Notes: generated from the sequence alone by a model not told the origin. Counted from the first letter of the stretch, positions 50,346 through 60,962 are shown. The stretch is DNA of 64,000 bases from Peptoniphilaceae bacterium (GCA_030152565.1 JASLJE010000004.1:1-64000), one strand, 5' to 3'. Translations and numbers: made by a program.

Positions 50346-50813
50346 TTACTTGGTAACAACCATTATTTCATCCTTGCCAGCTACCACATTACCTGTGTTT
50401 TTGGAAAGGTTTTTAACAATCTCCATATTGGTGATAACTATAGGAGTAGTGGTTTCAAATCCTTTTTCCTTTAAGTAGTCTAAGTCCACTTCCAATAGTA
50501 GGTCTCCAGCCTTGACATTATCGCCTTGGTTAGTGTGTAGGGTAAAGCCTTCACCCTTTAATTCAACAGTGTCCATGCCTATATGGATTAATAATTCTAA
50601 CTTACTAGTTTCAATTCCAATGGCGTGCTTGGTATGGAAAACATTAACTATTTTTCCATCTGCAGGTGCAACTATTTTTCCATCGCTAGGAATAATAGCA
50701 ACTCCGTCACCTAACATTTTTTCAGCAAAGGTAATATCTTTTACCTTTGTTACATCAATTAACTCTCCAGACATTGGAGCTAGTAATTTAATTTTTCTAC
50801 TAAATAATCCCAT
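50346..50813 (-). CDS. PTS glucose-type EIIA component
   Basis: A 155-residue EIIA(Glc)-family phosphocarrier. It has LLAPMSGELIDVTKV, the first His in NVFHTKHAIGIE and the phosphorylated His in LLIHIGMDTVELKGEGF. HPr~P donates phosphate, which passes to the IIB domain of a membrane permease; no other IIA is in the window, so the NagE-like protein at 51817-53304 is the likely acceptor. I start at the ATG with first base 50813 (AAGGAGG upstream). It overlaps the preceding gene by 14 nt. Confidence 0.92.
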   Translation of the reverse strand: MGLFSRKIKLLAPMSGELIDVTKVKDITFAEKMLGDGVAIIPSDGKIVAPADGKIVNVFHTKHAIGIETSKLELLIHIGMDTVELKGEGFTLHTNQGDNVKAGDLLLEVDLDYLKEKGFETTTPIVITNMEIVKNLSKNTGNVVAGKDEIMVVTK

Positions 50814-51732
50814 CTTTTCCTCCTTCAACTGTTCTTGCCATTCTTCTATAAGTATGTCTTTTTCCCTTAATAACTATGGAGTAGGCCATAATGTTTTCTG
50901 GCGTTGAAACTCCGGGACAAATACCTGCATCTCCCAGGTGGTGGATGTCAGTACCTGCCATTTTTGCCATTAGGGCAATCCTTCTTATGGTATCTTCATC
51001 AGCCCCCTCTTGGGAGGTACCAATAGAGGTTATAGTTAAGGCCCCCTTATCGTGGGCTATATCTATGATTTCCTTGGCAGTTTCCATGGTAAAGCCAGGT
51101 ACGGTTCCAGGTGCTGGAAGTAATAAAACATCAGCTCCAGCCTCTATAAAGGATTCTGCCAGCTCTTTACTATAAAGTTTTTTTCCAATTTCATTTATAT
51201 CACCAGCTGAGTGCATCTTACCTGCAAAAATCATTATTTGATCGCCAAAGTTTTCTTTTATCTCTTTGATAGAGTAAAGAATTTTTTCATTGGTTACTCC
51301 TGTTGCTGGATTTCCTGTAAGAACTACAAAATCACAGCCATCATCAATTAGTTTTTTTACATTTCCCAACTTGGCAGTTCTACCTTCAGCTATAGGTCTT
51401 TTCTCTTGAACCATATCCAGGTTGTCATCTACAGGTTCTAGATTAACTCCAACCAGCCTGCCAGTTCTTCTTTTAATTTCACCTATAACATTGTCAGCTT
51501 CTATTCCATAGAAATAGGGTTTATCTACATCGTAGACATTTAACAAAATAATATCTGATCCAAAGGCAGCAGCTAGCTCAGCATTGGATATATCTCCCAA
51601 CATGCCAGGAAAGGCACCTATAACTTCGGTGGCCAGCGTCCTACCTTCAGATAGTTTAATACTATTTAACTTATCTTCCTTAGACATCTTTTCCAGGTCA
51701 GATAGGTTAACATCTAAATATCTTTTTACCAT
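50800..51732 (-). CDS. TIM-barrel-like protein of unknown function, PEP phosphonomutase-like
   Basis: A 310-residue soluble protein with alternating strands and helices of a TIM barrel: DIILLNVYDVDKP, LVGVNLEP, CDFVVLTGNPATGV, MIFAGKMHSAGD, VLLLPAPGTVPGF, ALTITSIGTSQEGAD and IHHLGDAGICPG. It looks like a family of Firmicutes proteins often encoded beside PTS genes and loosely labelled PEP phosphonomutase-like; I cannot name a reaction. I start at the ATG with first base 51732 (GGAGG upstream), with extended -10 TGTTATAAT further up. It is cotranscribed with the EIIA gene. Confidence 0.65.
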   Translation of the reverse strand: MVKRYLDVNLSDLEKMSKEDKLNSIKLSEGRTLATEVIGAFPGMLGDISNAELAAAFGSDIILLNVYDVDKPYFYGIEADNVIGEIKRRTGRLVGVNLEPVDDNLDMVQEKRPIAEGRTAKLGNVKKLIDDGCDFVVLTGNPATGVTNEKILYSIKEIKENFGDQIMIFAGKMHSAGDINEIGKKLYSKELAESFIEAGADVLLLPAPGTVPGFTMETAKEIIDIAHDKGALTITSIGTSQEGADEDTIRRIALMAKMAGTDIHHLGDAGICPGVSTPENIMAYSIVIKGKRHTYRRMARTVEGGKDGII

Positions 51733-51785
51733 ACTTACCTCCATTCATACTTTAATTATAACAAATATTTCAAATATAAAAAGAA

Positions 51786-51811
51786 ATAAAAAAGGCACCC
51801 TAGGGTGCCTT
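51786..51811 (-). terminator. Terminator of the PTS EIIBC gene (minus strand)
   Basis: A perfect 20-bp palindrome (51792-51811, centred on CCCTAGGG), followed on the minus strand by a T-run. It separates the permease gene from the two genes downstream. Confidence 0.85.
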
Positions 51812-51816
51812 AAACT

Positions 51817-53304
51817 TTAGATCAATTTGATAAACTCATCATAGACTGCTTGAACTTGTGGTCCAATAATTACTTGTACAGATTTTTGAGATGGTCTAAC
51901 AATACCGGAAATTTGTGCTTCCTTGATTTTAGATTCATCAACTAGGGCATGGTCTTTTACCTCAAGTCTTAATCTGGTTATACAATAATCAGTTGTATCT
52001 ATGTTTTCACTGCCGCCTAGACCTTCTAAAATGATCTTAGCCATTTCAGTAAAGTTGGTGTCAGCTGATAAAGTTTGTCCTTCATGTTCATCTACATCAT
52101 CTTCCCTGCCTGGAGTTTTTAAGTCCTTCTTAAGTATAATTGCTCTAAATACGAAGAAGTATAGGGCAAAGAATACTAGGCCAATAGGGATTAAATATAG
52201 GGTCTTGTTGTGGGCTGGGATCCTCAAACTTAGAACATAGTCTATAAGACCTGCACTAAATCCAAATCCAGCTGAAATTTTCATGGCTGATACTAAAGCA
52301 ACAGATATACCTGTAAATAGGGCGTGCACTAGGTATAGGCCTGGAGCCAAGAACATAAATGAGAATTCCAAAGGTTCTGTAACCCCTGTTAGGAAGGATG
52401 CAAGTGCACCTGCCAATAGTAGGGATTTAGCATATTGTTTCTTTTCAGGCTTGGCTGTCTTGTACATGGCAAGAGCTGCACCTGGTAGACCAAACATCAT
52501 GATTGGGAAGAAACCTGCTTGATACATACCTGGATAGTAGGTATCAGTAATTACTCCTGCTAAATCAGCTGCTGGAGTGTTCCAGAACTTACCAATATCG
52601 TTAATACCAACTAAGTCAAACCAGAACACTGAGTTTAGTGCATGGTGAAGACCTGTAGGGATTAATAGTCTGTTGAAGAAGGCATAAATACCAGCTCCAA
52701 GTGGACCCATTTTAGATATGCCGTCACCGAATTTTACCAGTACTACATATATTATAGGCCAAACGAAGAATAAAATAACTGATGCTATGATGGCATAAAA
52801 AGATGCCACAATAGGAGTTAACCTTCTACCACTAAAGAATGCTAGGGCATCAGGAAGTTTAACTTGGTAGAAATTATTGTAAGCTGCTGATCCAAGTACA
52901 CCTGCTAAAATACCAAATAGGGCATTCTTATTGTTTACAGCATCAAAGGCTGCTGCTTGAAACTTGTCTGCTTCCTTCCAAGCTTCTAGTTCTACAGACT
53001 TTAACATGGCTACTGACCCTTGAGATAGTAGGGTAGTCATGGTTAAAAATGCTACTAAACCTGCTAGAGCTGAAGCTCCATTTTTGTCTTTAGATAAACC
53101 AAAAGCAACACCCACAGCAAATATAAGTCCTAAATTATCAAGAATAGCTGCTCCGGATTTGATGAAGAAAGCTGCAAAAGCATTTCCACCACCCCAACCT
53201 TGAGGGTCGATCATGTACCCTATACCCATTAGTAGGGCAGCAAGTGGTAACACGGCAACTGGTTGCATTAAAGATTTACCTAATCTTTGTAGTTTTTGTT
53301 TCAT
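51817..53304 (-). CDS. PTS EIIBC component, N-acetylglucosamine (NagE)-like
   Basis: A 495-residue permease. The IIC domain (about 1-385) has many membrane segments and NagE-like motifs: QPVAVLPLAALL, PTGLHHALNSVFWF, FGLPGAALAMY and FLTGVTEPLEFSFMF. DLKTPGRED, as in E. coli NagE, joins it to the IIB domain, whose phosphorylated Cys is in TDYCITRLR. It imports and phosphorylates GlcNAc, or possibly glucose. It has no IIA domain; the separate EIIA gene downstream fits that role. AGGAGG precedes the ATG, with a TTGGTT-17-TATTAT promoter. Confidence 0.9.
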   Translation of the reverse strand: MKQKLQRLGKSLMQPVAVLPLAALLMGIGYMIDPQGWGGGNAFAAFFIKSGAAILDNLGLIFAVGVAFGLSKDKNGASALAGLVAFLTMTTLLSQGSVAMLKSVELEAWKEADKFQAAAFDAVNNKNALFGILAGVLGSAAYNNFYQVKLPDALAFFSGRRLTPIVASFYAIIASVILFFVWPIIYVVLVKFGDGISKMGPLGAGIYAFFNRLLIPTGLHHALNSVFWFDLVGINDIGKFWNTPAADLAGVITDTYYPGMYQAGFFPIMMFGLPGAALAMYKTAKPEKKQYAKSLLLAGALASFLTGVTEPLEFSFMFLAPGLYLVHALFTGISVALVSAMKISAGFGFSAGLIDYVLSLRIPAHNKTLYLIPIGLVFFALYFFVFRAIILKKDLKTPGREDDVDEHEGQTLSADTNFTEMAKIILEGLGGSENIDTTDYCITRLRLEVKDHALVDESKIKEAQISGIVRPSQKSVQVIIGPQVQAVYDEFIKLI

Positions 53305-53389
53305 ATTGTCCTCCTTTATAAAATTTTTATAGTATAAACTACACTTCTATAATACTATATTGATAAAAAATAACCAATAAAATTACATA

Positions 53390-54460
53390 TTAATTCAAGG
53401 TTTCAAAGAAGTTTTCCTGCTTTATACTATTGTCTTGAAGGTCAAAGGCCGATAGACCAACCAACCTTATCTCTTCATTTTTATACATACCCAAAAGGAG
53501 GGACCTGGCTAAGTTTTTTATCACATCTTGACTATCAGTATATTCGGTCAGGGTATAGGACCGGGTTTTCACTTGAAAGTCAGCCCTTTTAAGCTTGACT
53601 GTAAAGCGTTTTGCCAGGAAGCGCTTTGACTTTAAGTCATTTGACAAATCTTTCGCAAATAAGTTAATTATTTTTAATAATTCATCTATATCCTGAATAT
53701 TCTTATCCAGGGTTCTTTCAATCCCAATGGATTTTCTCTCAACTCCTGCTTCAATAGGCCTCTTGTCTATTCCCCTAATCCTGTCGTAAATTTCTCCTCC
53801 AGACTTGCCGAAGTTTTCCCTTAGGTAGGCCCTGTCCAATTGGTAGAGATCCTTTACAGTATAGATGCCTATCTTATTTAACCTTTTTTCAGTCTGGTCT
53901 CCTATGCCATGGATTTTTGATATGGATAGGGGCAGAAGAATATCTGGGACCATGGTCTGGTCAATTATCTTTATACCTCTAGGCTTGTGCCAGTCAGAGG
54001 CAAGTTTTGCTAGAAACTTATTATAGGAAATACCAACTGAAAGACTAAGCCCAGTTTGCCTGTAAACTTCCTCCTGGATATTGATGGCTATAAGTTCCCT
54101 AGAATCCATGATGTTTGAAATATCTATATAGGCCTCGTCCACTGATACTTTTTCAATATTATCTGAAAAACTCCCAAGAATCTTAAAGATTTCCCGGCTT
54201 TTTTTTCTATAGTAGTCCATATCAGTGGGGATGACTACCACCTGGGGGCAGAGGCTCTTGGCCATAAAAATAGGCATGGCAGAATGAAGGCCATATTCTC
54301 TGGCCTTGTAATTGGCTGTTGTTATTATGCCCTTTTTGCTTCTGCCACCAACCACCATAGGTTTATTTTTTAAATGGGGATGCCTTTGCATTTCCAGGCT
54401 GGCGTAAAAGGCGTCCATGTCCACATGACAAAAATTCAAGTCTCTTTCTAGATTTTCCAA
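53390..54460 (-). CDS. dinB: DNA polymerase IV
   Basis: A 356-residue Y-family polymerase for translesion synthesis. Active-site motifs are CHVDMDAFYASLE, TANYKAREYG and KVSVDEAYIDIS; helix-hairpin-helix residues IHGIGDQTEKRL follow, then the little-finger domain. I choose the TTG start with first base 54460 because GAGGTG lies about 7 nt upstream; a GTG at 54469 overlaps that site. It diverges from the rqcP operon. No LexA-type box was recognised in the short gap. Confidence 0.93.
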   Translation of the reverse strand: MENLERDLNFCHVDMDAFYASLEMQRHPHLKNKPMVVGGRSKKGIITTANYKAREYGLHSAMPIFMAKSLCPQVVVIPTDMDYYRKKSREIFKILGSFSDNIEKVSVDEAYIDISNIMDSRELIAINIQEEVYRQTGLSLSVGISYNKFLAKLASDWHKPRGIKIIDQTMVPDILLPLSISKIHGIGDQTEKRLNKIGIYTVKDLYQLDRAYLRENFGKSGGEIYDRIRGIDKRPIEAGVERKSIGIERTLDKNIQDIDELLKIINLFAKDLSNDLKSKRFLAKRFTVKLKRADFQVKTRSYTLTEYTDSQDVIKNLARSLLLGMYKNEEIRLVGLSAFDLQDNSIKQENFFETLN

Positions 54461-54501
54461 CGATTTCACCTCATAAATATTATACCAATAAATTATCTTA
54501 T

Positions 54502-54509
54502 GTTATAAT
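54502..54509 (+). promoter_or_regulatory. Extended -10 promoter of the rqcP-divIC-tilS-hpt-ftsH cluster
   Basis: TGTTATAAT with hexamer 54504-54509, 25 bp before the rqcP start codon; no strong -35 is seen. Confidence 0.5.
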
Positions 54510-54533
54510 TATATAGATAGAAATGGAGGAAGT

Positions 54534-54773
54534 ATGAGAATTGATAAATTTTTAAAAAACTCTAGGTTGATTAAGAGAAGAACAGTTGCCAAGGAAGCCT
54601 GTGAATTGGGTAGGGTAGCTGTCAATGGCAAGACGGTTAAGGCCGGCTATGAAGTTGGTCTAGGAGACATTATAGAGGTTAAGTTTGGAGAAAACTTGGT
54701 TAAGGTAGAAGTTCTAAATGTCAATGAGCACGTGCCTAAAAATCAAGCAGAGAATATGTATAGGGTAATCTAA
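54534..54773 (+). CDS. rqcP: S4-domain RNA-binding protein RqcP
   Basis: A 79-residue protein that is almost entirely one S4 domain: MRIDKFLKNSRLIKRR, then VNGKTVKAGYEV and GDIIEV. It matches YabO/RqcP, which binds the 50S subunit with RqcH and helps add alanine tails in ribosome quality control. The neighbourhood (divIC, tilS, hpt, ftsH) is the same as in Bacillus, which supports the call. GGAGG lies before ATG 54534. Confidence 0.92.
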   Translation: MRIDKFLKNSRLIKRRTVAKEACELGRVAVNGKTVKAGYEVGLGDIIEVKFGENLVKVEVLNVNEHVPKNQAENMYRVI

Positions 54774-55069
54774 TGAAAAAGAGAAGGGCGAAAAAACAAA
54801 AATCAGCCTACTCTAAAATTATGGTAGGCATAAGCCTGGTCCTGGTAATCTTATTGGTGGCCTTTATCAACCAAAAGATAAAGTTAAAAACCATTAGGAA
54901 AAATGCTGAGACCATGAAGACAGAGCAGGAAGAACTAAAGATGGAAATTAATTCATTGAAAAGTGAAATGAAGAATGTAAACTCACTGGAATTTATTGAA
55001 AAAAGAGCCAGGGAAGATTTGGGAATGATTAAACCAAATGAAAAAGTTTATGTAAAAGATAATGACTAA
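54773..55069 (+). CDS. divIC: Septum formation initiator, FtsB/DivIC family
   Basis: A 98-residue bitopic protein with a basic cytoplasmic N-terminus, one membrane helix (about 16-34) and a coiled coil outside (about 40-72). The tail ARED-LGMIKPNEKVYV is characteristic. It joins the divisome with DivIB and FtsL. It starts on the last base of the rqcP stop codon (TAATG). Confidence 0.88.
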   Translation: MKKRRAKKQKSAYSKIMVGISLVLVILLVAFINQKIKLKTIRKNAETMKTEQEELKMEINSLKSEMKNVNSLEFIEKRAREDLGMIKPNEKVYVKDND

Positions 55070-55081
55070 TTGGGGAATATT

Positions 55082-56428
55082 ATGTATAATATAATTTTGG
55101 ATGACATAGAAAAGCATTCATTAATAGAGGAAAATGACAATATTTTATTAGCTGTATCTGGCGGAATGGACTCAATGGTCATGCTGGATACTATTTATAA
55201 TTTAAAAGATAAATATAAATTGCATTTGGAAGTTTGTCATATCAACCATATGATAAGGGGCAAGTATGCCAATAGGGATGAAAAGTTTGTAGAATCCATC
55301 TGCCAGCTGTATAAGCTACCCTTTCATGTCAAGAGAATCAACATGGATGAATATGCAGTTGAAAATAAAATGTCCAGTGAGCAGGCTGGACGGGAAATAA
55401 GATATTCCTTTTTCGATGAAATAATTGGGGCCAAGGAAGAGCCAGACAGCTGGAAGGTAGCCTTAGCCCACAATCGGGACGACCAGGCTGAAACTGTTTT
55501 AATGAGAATTATAAGAGGGACAGGCCTGGATGGACTAAAGGGAATACCCATAAAAAATGGACCAATCATTAGACCTATCTTAAATGTTTCAAGAGATCAA
55601 ATAGAAGACTATATCAAAACCAAGGACCTAGCCTATGTTCAGGACCACACTAATTTTGAAAATGAGTATACTAGAAACAAGATAAGAAATGATCTTATAC
55701 CCAAGATTGAAGGAGAGTACAATAGGGCCTTTAAAGATGCTCTAGTAAGACTATCTGACATATCCACAGACCAGCTAGTGGCCATGGACAAGCTTAAGGC
55801 CAAGGAATTTGCCAAGGTCTATATTAAGAAGGATAAGGATAAGACCATTCTCAGCCAGAAGGATTTTCTTGGATTGGATGAAACATTTAAAATAGATTTA
55901 ATAAGAAATGAAATCGATAGATTGGCAGGTAGTAACGAAGGATTCACCTACAAGCATTACAGGGAGTTTATCGACCTGGGAGAGTCAAAAAGCGGCAAGG
56001 AAAAAAAAATAAATAATATCCTAGTTTATAGGTCATTTAACAGGCTGATTATCCTTTTGGATAAGCGAGAAAATCAATTGGACAGGTCAGTCTATTTGGC
56101 TTGTAAGAACCAAATTTTAGAGCTTAATGGCTATAGGATAGAAATAAGACTGGACCCGTCAGAAGACTTGGATGGTTTTAAGGTTTTTGACCTTGATGAT
56201 GAAGACTCTATTCTCATTAGGAAAAGAAAAAATGGAGATAGGATAAGAATCAGAGATAGGGAAGTTAAACTTAAGGACTTTTTGATTGACAGGAAGGTTG
56301 ACAAGTACGATAGGGATTTTATGCCCATAATAGAAATAGATCAGAGAATTTCTATGGTTGGAGGCTATGGTGCAGACCAGGCTAATAAATTCAAGAAAAG
56401 AATAGGAATTAAAGTGGAGGAAATATGA
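55082..56428 (+). CDS. tilS: tRNA(Ile)-lysidine synthetase
   Basis: A 448-residue enzyme that changes C34 of the tRNA(Ile) CAU anticodon to lysidine, letting it read AUA. The ATP-binding PP-loop is LAVSGGMDS. The region [27 protein letters not shown] (quoted in part: [11 protein letters not shown]) and the C-terminal domain with [10 protein letters not shown] are typical. I start at ATG 55082; an in-frame TTG at 55070 is less likely. It overlaps hpt by 4 nt. Confidence 0.95.
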   Translation: MYNIILDDIEKHSLIEENDNILLAVSGGMDSMVMLDTIYNLKDKYKLHLEVCHINHMIRGKYANRDEKFVESICQLYKLPFHVKRINMDEYAVENKMSSEQAGREIRYSFFDEIIGAKEEPDSWKVALAHNRDDQAETVLMRIIRGTGLDGLKGIPIKNGPIIRPILNVSRDQIEDYIKTKDLAYVQDHTNFENEYTRNKIRNDLIPKIEGEYNRAFKDALVRLSDISTDQLVAMDKLKAKEFAKVYIKKDKDKTILSQKDFLGLDETFKIDLIRNEIDRLAGSNEGFTYKHYREFIDLGESKSGKEKKINNILVYRSFNRLIILLDKRENQLDRSVYLACKNQILELNGYRIEIRLDPSEDLDGFKVFDLDDEDSILIRKRKNGDRIRIRDREVKLKDFLIDRKVDKYDRDFMPIIEIDQRISMVGGYGADQANKFKKRIGIKVEEI

Positions 56429-56988
56429 AAAAGGACGATATTACAAATTTAAGAGAAGTTGAAAAAGTGTTACTAGGCAGTGATGAAATAAGGGAAAAGA
56501 TAGCTGAACTGGGTAAACAAATTACAGAGGACTATAAGGATGCTAAGGAACCTTTAGTATTGGTAGGAATTTTGAAAGGATCAGTTTTCTTTCTAACAGA
56601 CCTATCCAGGGAAATTGAATTGCCAGTGACCTTTGACTTTATGTCTGTATCCAGCTACGGTCAATCTACGACATCTACAGGAGATGTAAGATTGTTAAAG
56701 GACTTGGATCAAAACATAGAAGGTAAAAATGTAATAATCATCGAAGACATAATAGATACAGGCTACACCCTATCCTACCTGGTTAAGACCATGGAGGCTA
56801 GAAAGGCTAATTCCATCAGGATAGCCACCCTACTAAACAAACCAGAAAGAAGGATTGTAGATGTTAAGGTTGACTATTTAGGCTTTAATATACCAGATGA
56901 ATTTGTAGTAGGCTATGGTATAGACTATGCGGAAAAATATAGGAATCTTCCATTTATAGGAACTATTAAAAGAGAAATATATGAATAG
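56425..56988 (+). CDS. hpt: Hypoxanthine phosphoribosyltransferase
   Basis: A 187-residue type I phosphoribosyltransferase for purine salvage (hypoxanthine or guanine plus PRPP). The PRPP-binding motif is [13 protein letters not shown], the flexible loop lies around [11 protein letters not shown], and the base-binding part near [15 protein letters not shown]. It overlaps the tilS stop by 4 nt. AGGAGG for ftsH overlaps its own end. Confidence 0.95.
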   Translation: MKKDDITNLREVEKVLLGSDEIREKIAELGKQITEDYKDAKEPLVLVGILKGSVFFLTDLSREIELPVTFDFMSVSSYGQSTTSTGDVRLLKDLDQNIEGKNVIIIEDIIDTGYTLSYLVKTMEARKANSIRIATLLNKPERRIVDVKVDYLGFNIPDEFVVGYGIDYAEKYRNLPFIGTIKREIYE

Positions 56989-56999
56989 GAGGTAAGTGA

Positions 57000-58859
57000 T
57001 TGGAAAATAAAAAGAAGACCATATTTTCATACCTTATTCCCATCCTAGTCTTGACCCTGATATTCCAATATTTTGGCAATAGCTTTAACAAGGGAAAAAG
57101 AATAGATGTAACTGAATTAGTTACTAAGATAGAGGAAAACAAGGTAAAGGAAATCAAGACAATTGGGGGGACTGTAGAAGGAACCTTCAAGGACGACAGT
57201 AAGTTCTTTTCAGAACTTCCAAGGGAATTTCAAGAGAGCTTTTATAAGGACTACCTAAAGGAAAAAGTTGAAAACAAGGAAATTAAGTATGACGGGGAAA
57301 AAGAGGCTGGAGAGCCTATCTACCTGCAACTTTTATCACCTCTTATAATGTTAGTCGGCTTTATCTTCCTATGGTATATGCTGATGCAAAAGACCCAGGG
57401 GGGTAACTCTCAAGCCATGAACTTTGGTAAGAGTAGGGCACAACTTCATGAAATGAAGGGTAAGAAGGTTACCTTTGATGAGGTAGCTGGCCTAAAGGAA
57501 GAAAAAGAAGAACTTTTAGAAGTAGTAGAGTTTTTAAAAGAACCAAAAAAATATATAGACCAGGGAGCTAGAATTCCTAAGGGTATTCTTCTAGTAGGAC
57601 CCCCAGGAACAGGTAAGACCTATATATCTAAGGCGGTTGCCGGTGAGGCAGGAGTTCCTTTCTACAGCATCAGTGGATCTGATTTCGTAGAGATGTTTGT
57701 AGGTGTGGGAGCTTCAAGAGTTAGGGATATGTTTAAGGAAGCCAAGAAAAACTCACCATGTATTATCTTTATAGACGAGATAGATGCAGTGGGTAGACGC
57801 AGGGGGGCAGGCCTGGGCGGAGGCCATGATGAAAGAGAACAAACCCTAAACCAACTTTTAGTTGAGATGGATGGATTTGATTCTAATGAAGGAATCATCA
57901 TGATGGCAGCAACCAATAGACCTGACATTTTAGACCCAGCCCTATTAAGACCAGGAAGATTTGATAGAAGGGTTCAAATAGGTATGCCAGACGTAAGAGA
58001 AAGATTGGAAATCCTTAAGGTTCACGTGAAAAACAAAAACCTTTCAGACAGGGTGGACTTGGAAAACATAGCCAAGAGCACAGTAGGATTTTCACCAGCA
58101 GATTTGGAAAACTTAACCAATGAGGCGGCACTTTTAACAGCTAGACACAATGAAAGCCAAATCACACCAGAGATTATTGAAGAGGCTACCATTAAGGTTA
58201 TAGCAGGACCAGCCAAGAGAAGTAGGGTAATAATTGAAAGAGAAAGAAAATTAACAGCCTACCACGAAGCAGGCCATGCAGTTGTAACCCACTTTTTACC
58301 AGAGACAGACCCGGTTCATATGATAACAATCATACCTAGGGGAAGTGCAGGTGGTTTTACAGCCTTTATACCAGAAAATGATACTAGCTATATGACCAAG
58401 AACCAAATGTTAAATGAAATAGTATCCCTTTTAGGTGGTAGGGCGGCAGAGGCCATTGTCCTAGATGACATATCAACAGGGGCATCAAATGACATAGAGA
58501 GGGCTTCAAAGATCGCTAGAGCCATGGTAACAGTTTACGGCATGAGTGATAGGCTAGGACCTATCCAGTACGGCAGTGACGACACTGATGTCTTTTTAGG
58601 CAGAGACTATGGTAAAACCAACAATTACTCTGACAAGGTTGCCTTGGAGATAGATGAGGAAGTTAGGGGAATAATTGGAGATTCTTATGAAAGAGCCAAA
58701 GACCTATTGAATAATAACAGGGAATTCTTAGAAGAATTATCTTTAGAGCTATTGGAAAAAGAAACCTTGAGAAGAGAAGATTTCTTAGTTATTGCACAAA
58801 AATACGATGATACTATAACAGATGAAGATATAGAAAAAGCTAAGGGCGAATTATTATAA
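57000..58859 (+). CDS. ftsH: ATP-dependent zinc metalloprotease FtsH
   Basis: A 619-residue membrane-bound AAA+ protease. It has a membrane helix at about 9-25, an extracytoplasmic domain, and a second helix at about 105-125. The AAA module has Walker A GPPGTGKT, Walker B FIDEID and the arginine-finger region [19 protein letters not shown]. The zinc site is HEAGH. It degrades membrane and unstable cytoplasmic proteins. The start is TTG 57000, with AGGAGG 8 nt upstream. Length and order match Firmicutes FtsH. Confidence 0.96.
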   Translation: MENKKKTIFSYLIPILVLTLIFQYFGNSFNKGKRIDVTELVTKIEENKVKEIKTIGGTVEGTFKDDSKFFSELPREFQESFYKDYLKEKVENKEIKYDGEKEAGEPIYLQLLSPLIMLVGFIFLWYMLMQKTQGGNSQAMNFGKSRAQLHEMKGKKVTFDEVAGLKEEKEELLEVVEFLKEPKKYIDQGARIPKGILLVGPPGTGKTYISKAVAGEAGVPFYSISGSDFVEMFVGVGASRVRDMFKEAKKNSPCIIFIDEIDAVGRRRGAGLGGGHDEREQTLNQLLVEMDGFDSNEGIIMMAATNRPDILDPALLRPGRFDRRVQIGMPDVRERLEILKVHVKNKNLSDRVDLENIAKSTVGFSPADLENLTNEAALLTARHNESQITPEIIEEATIKVIAGPAKRSRVIIERERKLTAYHEAGHAVVTHFLPETDPVHMITIIPRGSAGGFTAFIPENDTSYMTKNQMLNEIVSLLGGRAAEAIVLDDISTGASNDIERASKIARAMVTVYGMSDRLGPIQYGSDDTDVFLGRDYGKTNNYSDKVALEIDEEVRGIIGDSYERAKDLLNNNREFLEELSLELLEKETLRREDFLVIAQKYDDTITDEDIEKAKGELL

Positions 58860-58871
58860 CGGAGATGAACT

Positions 58872-59378
58872 ATGAAATTTTTAATTGAAAAAGCTACAGA
58901 ACCAAAGAACCAGAATCCAGGTACTTTTATTTATATTCTATACGGTGGTTTAATTCTTATGTTACTAGTTAAGTATATTAAATCTCTAAGCTTAAAAAGC
59001 AAGATAAAATTAGACAAAAAGGAATATGTTAAACCGAGAAATAAGTGGACCTATTATCTATCAGCCATAATAATAGGTTTTGGGTTTATGAATATTTTGG
59101 GAAAACAAACTTTAGTTGGTATTCTAATGGTGACATTAGCTGTACTATTTATTATTACTACAAATGAAAAAATGTTTATCACAGAAGATGGGATATTCGA
59201 CCAAGGAACATATATTAAGTGGGACGAATTAAAAAAATGGGGTTTTGATTTAAAAAATTCCGAACTTGTGTTAAAATCAAAAATTGGTTATGAAGAAAAA
59301 GTAAACTACGTTAAGGTAAAGGAAGATGACGTAGATGAAATTAATGAACTAATAAGAAAATACAAGTTGAACAAATAG
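58872..59378 (+). CDS. DUF5673-like membrane protein
   Basis: A 168-residue protein with three hydrophobic segments (about 20-38, 61-77 and 80-96), then a soluble C-terminal part with ITEDGIFDQGTYIKWDELKKWGF. This pattern of a PH-like end after a short membrane part resembles DUF5673 proteins of unknown function. It lies between ftsH and pyrG, 12 nt from each, so it is likely cotranscribed. Confidence 0.65.
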   Translation: MKFLIEKATEPKNQNPGTFIYILYGGLILMLLVKYIKSLSLKSKIKLDKKEYVKPRNKWTYYLSAIIIGFGFMNILGKQTLVGILMVTLAVLFIITTNEKMFITEDGIFDQGTYIKWDELKKWGFDLKNSELVLKSKIGYEEKVNYVKVKEDDVDEINELIRKYKLNK

Positions 59379-59390
59379 TAGGAGTTTAGG

Positions 59391-60962
59391 ATGACAAAGT
59401 TTATATTTATGACAGGTGGAGTTGTATCAGGAATAGGCAAGGGAATAAGTGCCGCAAGTGTGGGAAGGTTATTGAAGGACAGAGGATTTTCTGTGTTTAT
59501 GCAAAAATTCGATCCTTATCTTAACGTATATCCAGGACTGTTAAATCCAATACAACACGGTGAAGTTTTTGTAACAAAAGATGGCGGAGAAACAGACTTG
59601 GATTTGGGCCACTATGAAAGATTTATAGATGAGGAATTAACTAAGGATTCATCTATAACAAGTGGTAAGATTTACAATGCTGTATTCCAAAAGGAAAAAA
59701 GAGGCGAATTCAAAGGAAATACTGTACAAGTAATTCCTCATGTGACAGATGAAATTAAAGCAAAGGTTTATAAGGTTGCTGAAGAGACTAATGCCGATGT
59801 TATAATAACTGAAATAGGTGGAACAGTGGGAGATATTGAATCCCTACCATTTATTGAAGCTATAAGACAAATATACTCAGAAAATAATAAGGAAGACGTA
59901 TTATTTATGCATACAACCTTGGTGCCAACAGTGCCAGGAAGTAGTGAGTTAAAGACAAAGCCAACTCAACATTCATATAAACAATTGATGAGCTACGGCA
60001 TTAAGCCAAATGTATTTGTTCTAAGATCAGACCAATACATTACAGAAGATATCAAGAAAAAGATATCACTTTTCTGTGATATCCCTAAAGAAGCCATAGT
60101 TCAATCCGAAAATGTGGATTTAATTTATGAAGTTCCAGTTTCCCTAAAGAAACAAGGAATAGATGAATATATAATTAAGGTTTTAAACCTTGATGTTAAA
60201 AAAGATGACTTCCATGAATGGGAAGACATGGTAGATAGATTTAAGAACTTGGAACACAGTCTTGACTTGGCCATGGTAGGTAAGTATGTTCAATTAGAAG
60301 ACTCATATTTATCAGTTAACCAAGCCTTGTTAGATGCAGGCTACAACCAATCAACCAAGGTAAACATTCACTTTATAGACTCTGAAGAGTTGACTAAGGA
60401 AAACCTTGATGAAAAATTAAGCTTTGCAGATGGTATAGTAGTTCCAACTGGTTCAGGCTCATCAGGTATAGGCGGTAAGCTTTTAGCCTGTGAATATGCT
60501 AGAATAAAAGATATACCATACTTGGGGGTATGTTTAGGAATGCAAATTTTAGCTCTTGAAGCTGGACAAAACTTATTAAAATTGGAAGACGCAGATTCAA
60601 AAGAATTTAATGAAAACTGTAAAAACCCAATCTTAATTAAAAATCCAACAGCAGATAGAAGACTGGGCAATGGAAAAATCAAGATAGAAAAAGATACCAT
60701 GGCCTATGAAATTTACCAAGCAGAAGAAATAATTGAAAGACACAAACACATATATGAATTTAACAATGATTACAAGGAAGTTTTTGAAAAAAATAATATA
60801 AAATTATCAGCTATTAACGAAGAAGACGGTTATGTGGAAGTAATGGAATACACTAAGAACAAGTTCCATATGGGAACACTTTACCATCCACAATACAAGT
60901 CAAGACCTAATAGACCACATGCCCTATTCATGAAATTTATTGAAAAGGCATTAGAAAACTGA
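59391..60962 (+). CDS. pyrG: CTP synthase
   Basis: A 523-residue enzyme that makes CTP from UTP, ATP and glutamine. The N-terminal synthetase domain starts MTKFIFMTGGVVSGIGKG and has QKFDPYLNVYPG, GGTVGDIESLPF and SYGIKPNVFVLR. The glutaminase domain has the nucleophile Cys in YLGVCLGMQ and the His/Glu region near GTLYHPQYKSRPNRPH. It is slightly shorter than E. coli PyrG. GGAG lies before ATG 59391. Confidence 0.96.
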   Translation: MTKFIFMTGGVVSGIGKGISAASVGRLLKDRGFSVFMQKFDPYLNVYPGLLNPIQHGEVFVTKDGGETDLDLGHYERFIDEELTKDSSITSGKIYNAVFQKEKRGEFKGNTVQVIPHVTDEIKAKVYKVAEETNADVIITEIGGTVGDIESLPFIEAIRQIYSENNKEDVLFMHTTLVPTVPGSSELKTKPTQHSYKQLMSYGIKPNVFVLRSDQYITEDIKKKISLFCDIPKEAIVQSENVDLIYEVPVSLKKQGIDEYIIKVLNLDVKKDDFHEWEDMVDRFKNLEHSLDLAMVGKYVQLEDSYLSVNQALLDAGYNQSTKVNIHFIDSEELTKENLDEKLSFADGIVVPTGSGSSGIGGKLLACEYARIKDIPYLGVCLGMQILALEAGQNLLKLEDADSKEFNENCKNPILIKNPTADRRLGNGKIKIEKDTMAYEIYQAEEIIERHKHIYEFNNDYKEVFEKNNIKLSAINEEDGYVEVMEYTKNKFHMGTLYHPQYKSRPNRPHALFMKFIEKALEN

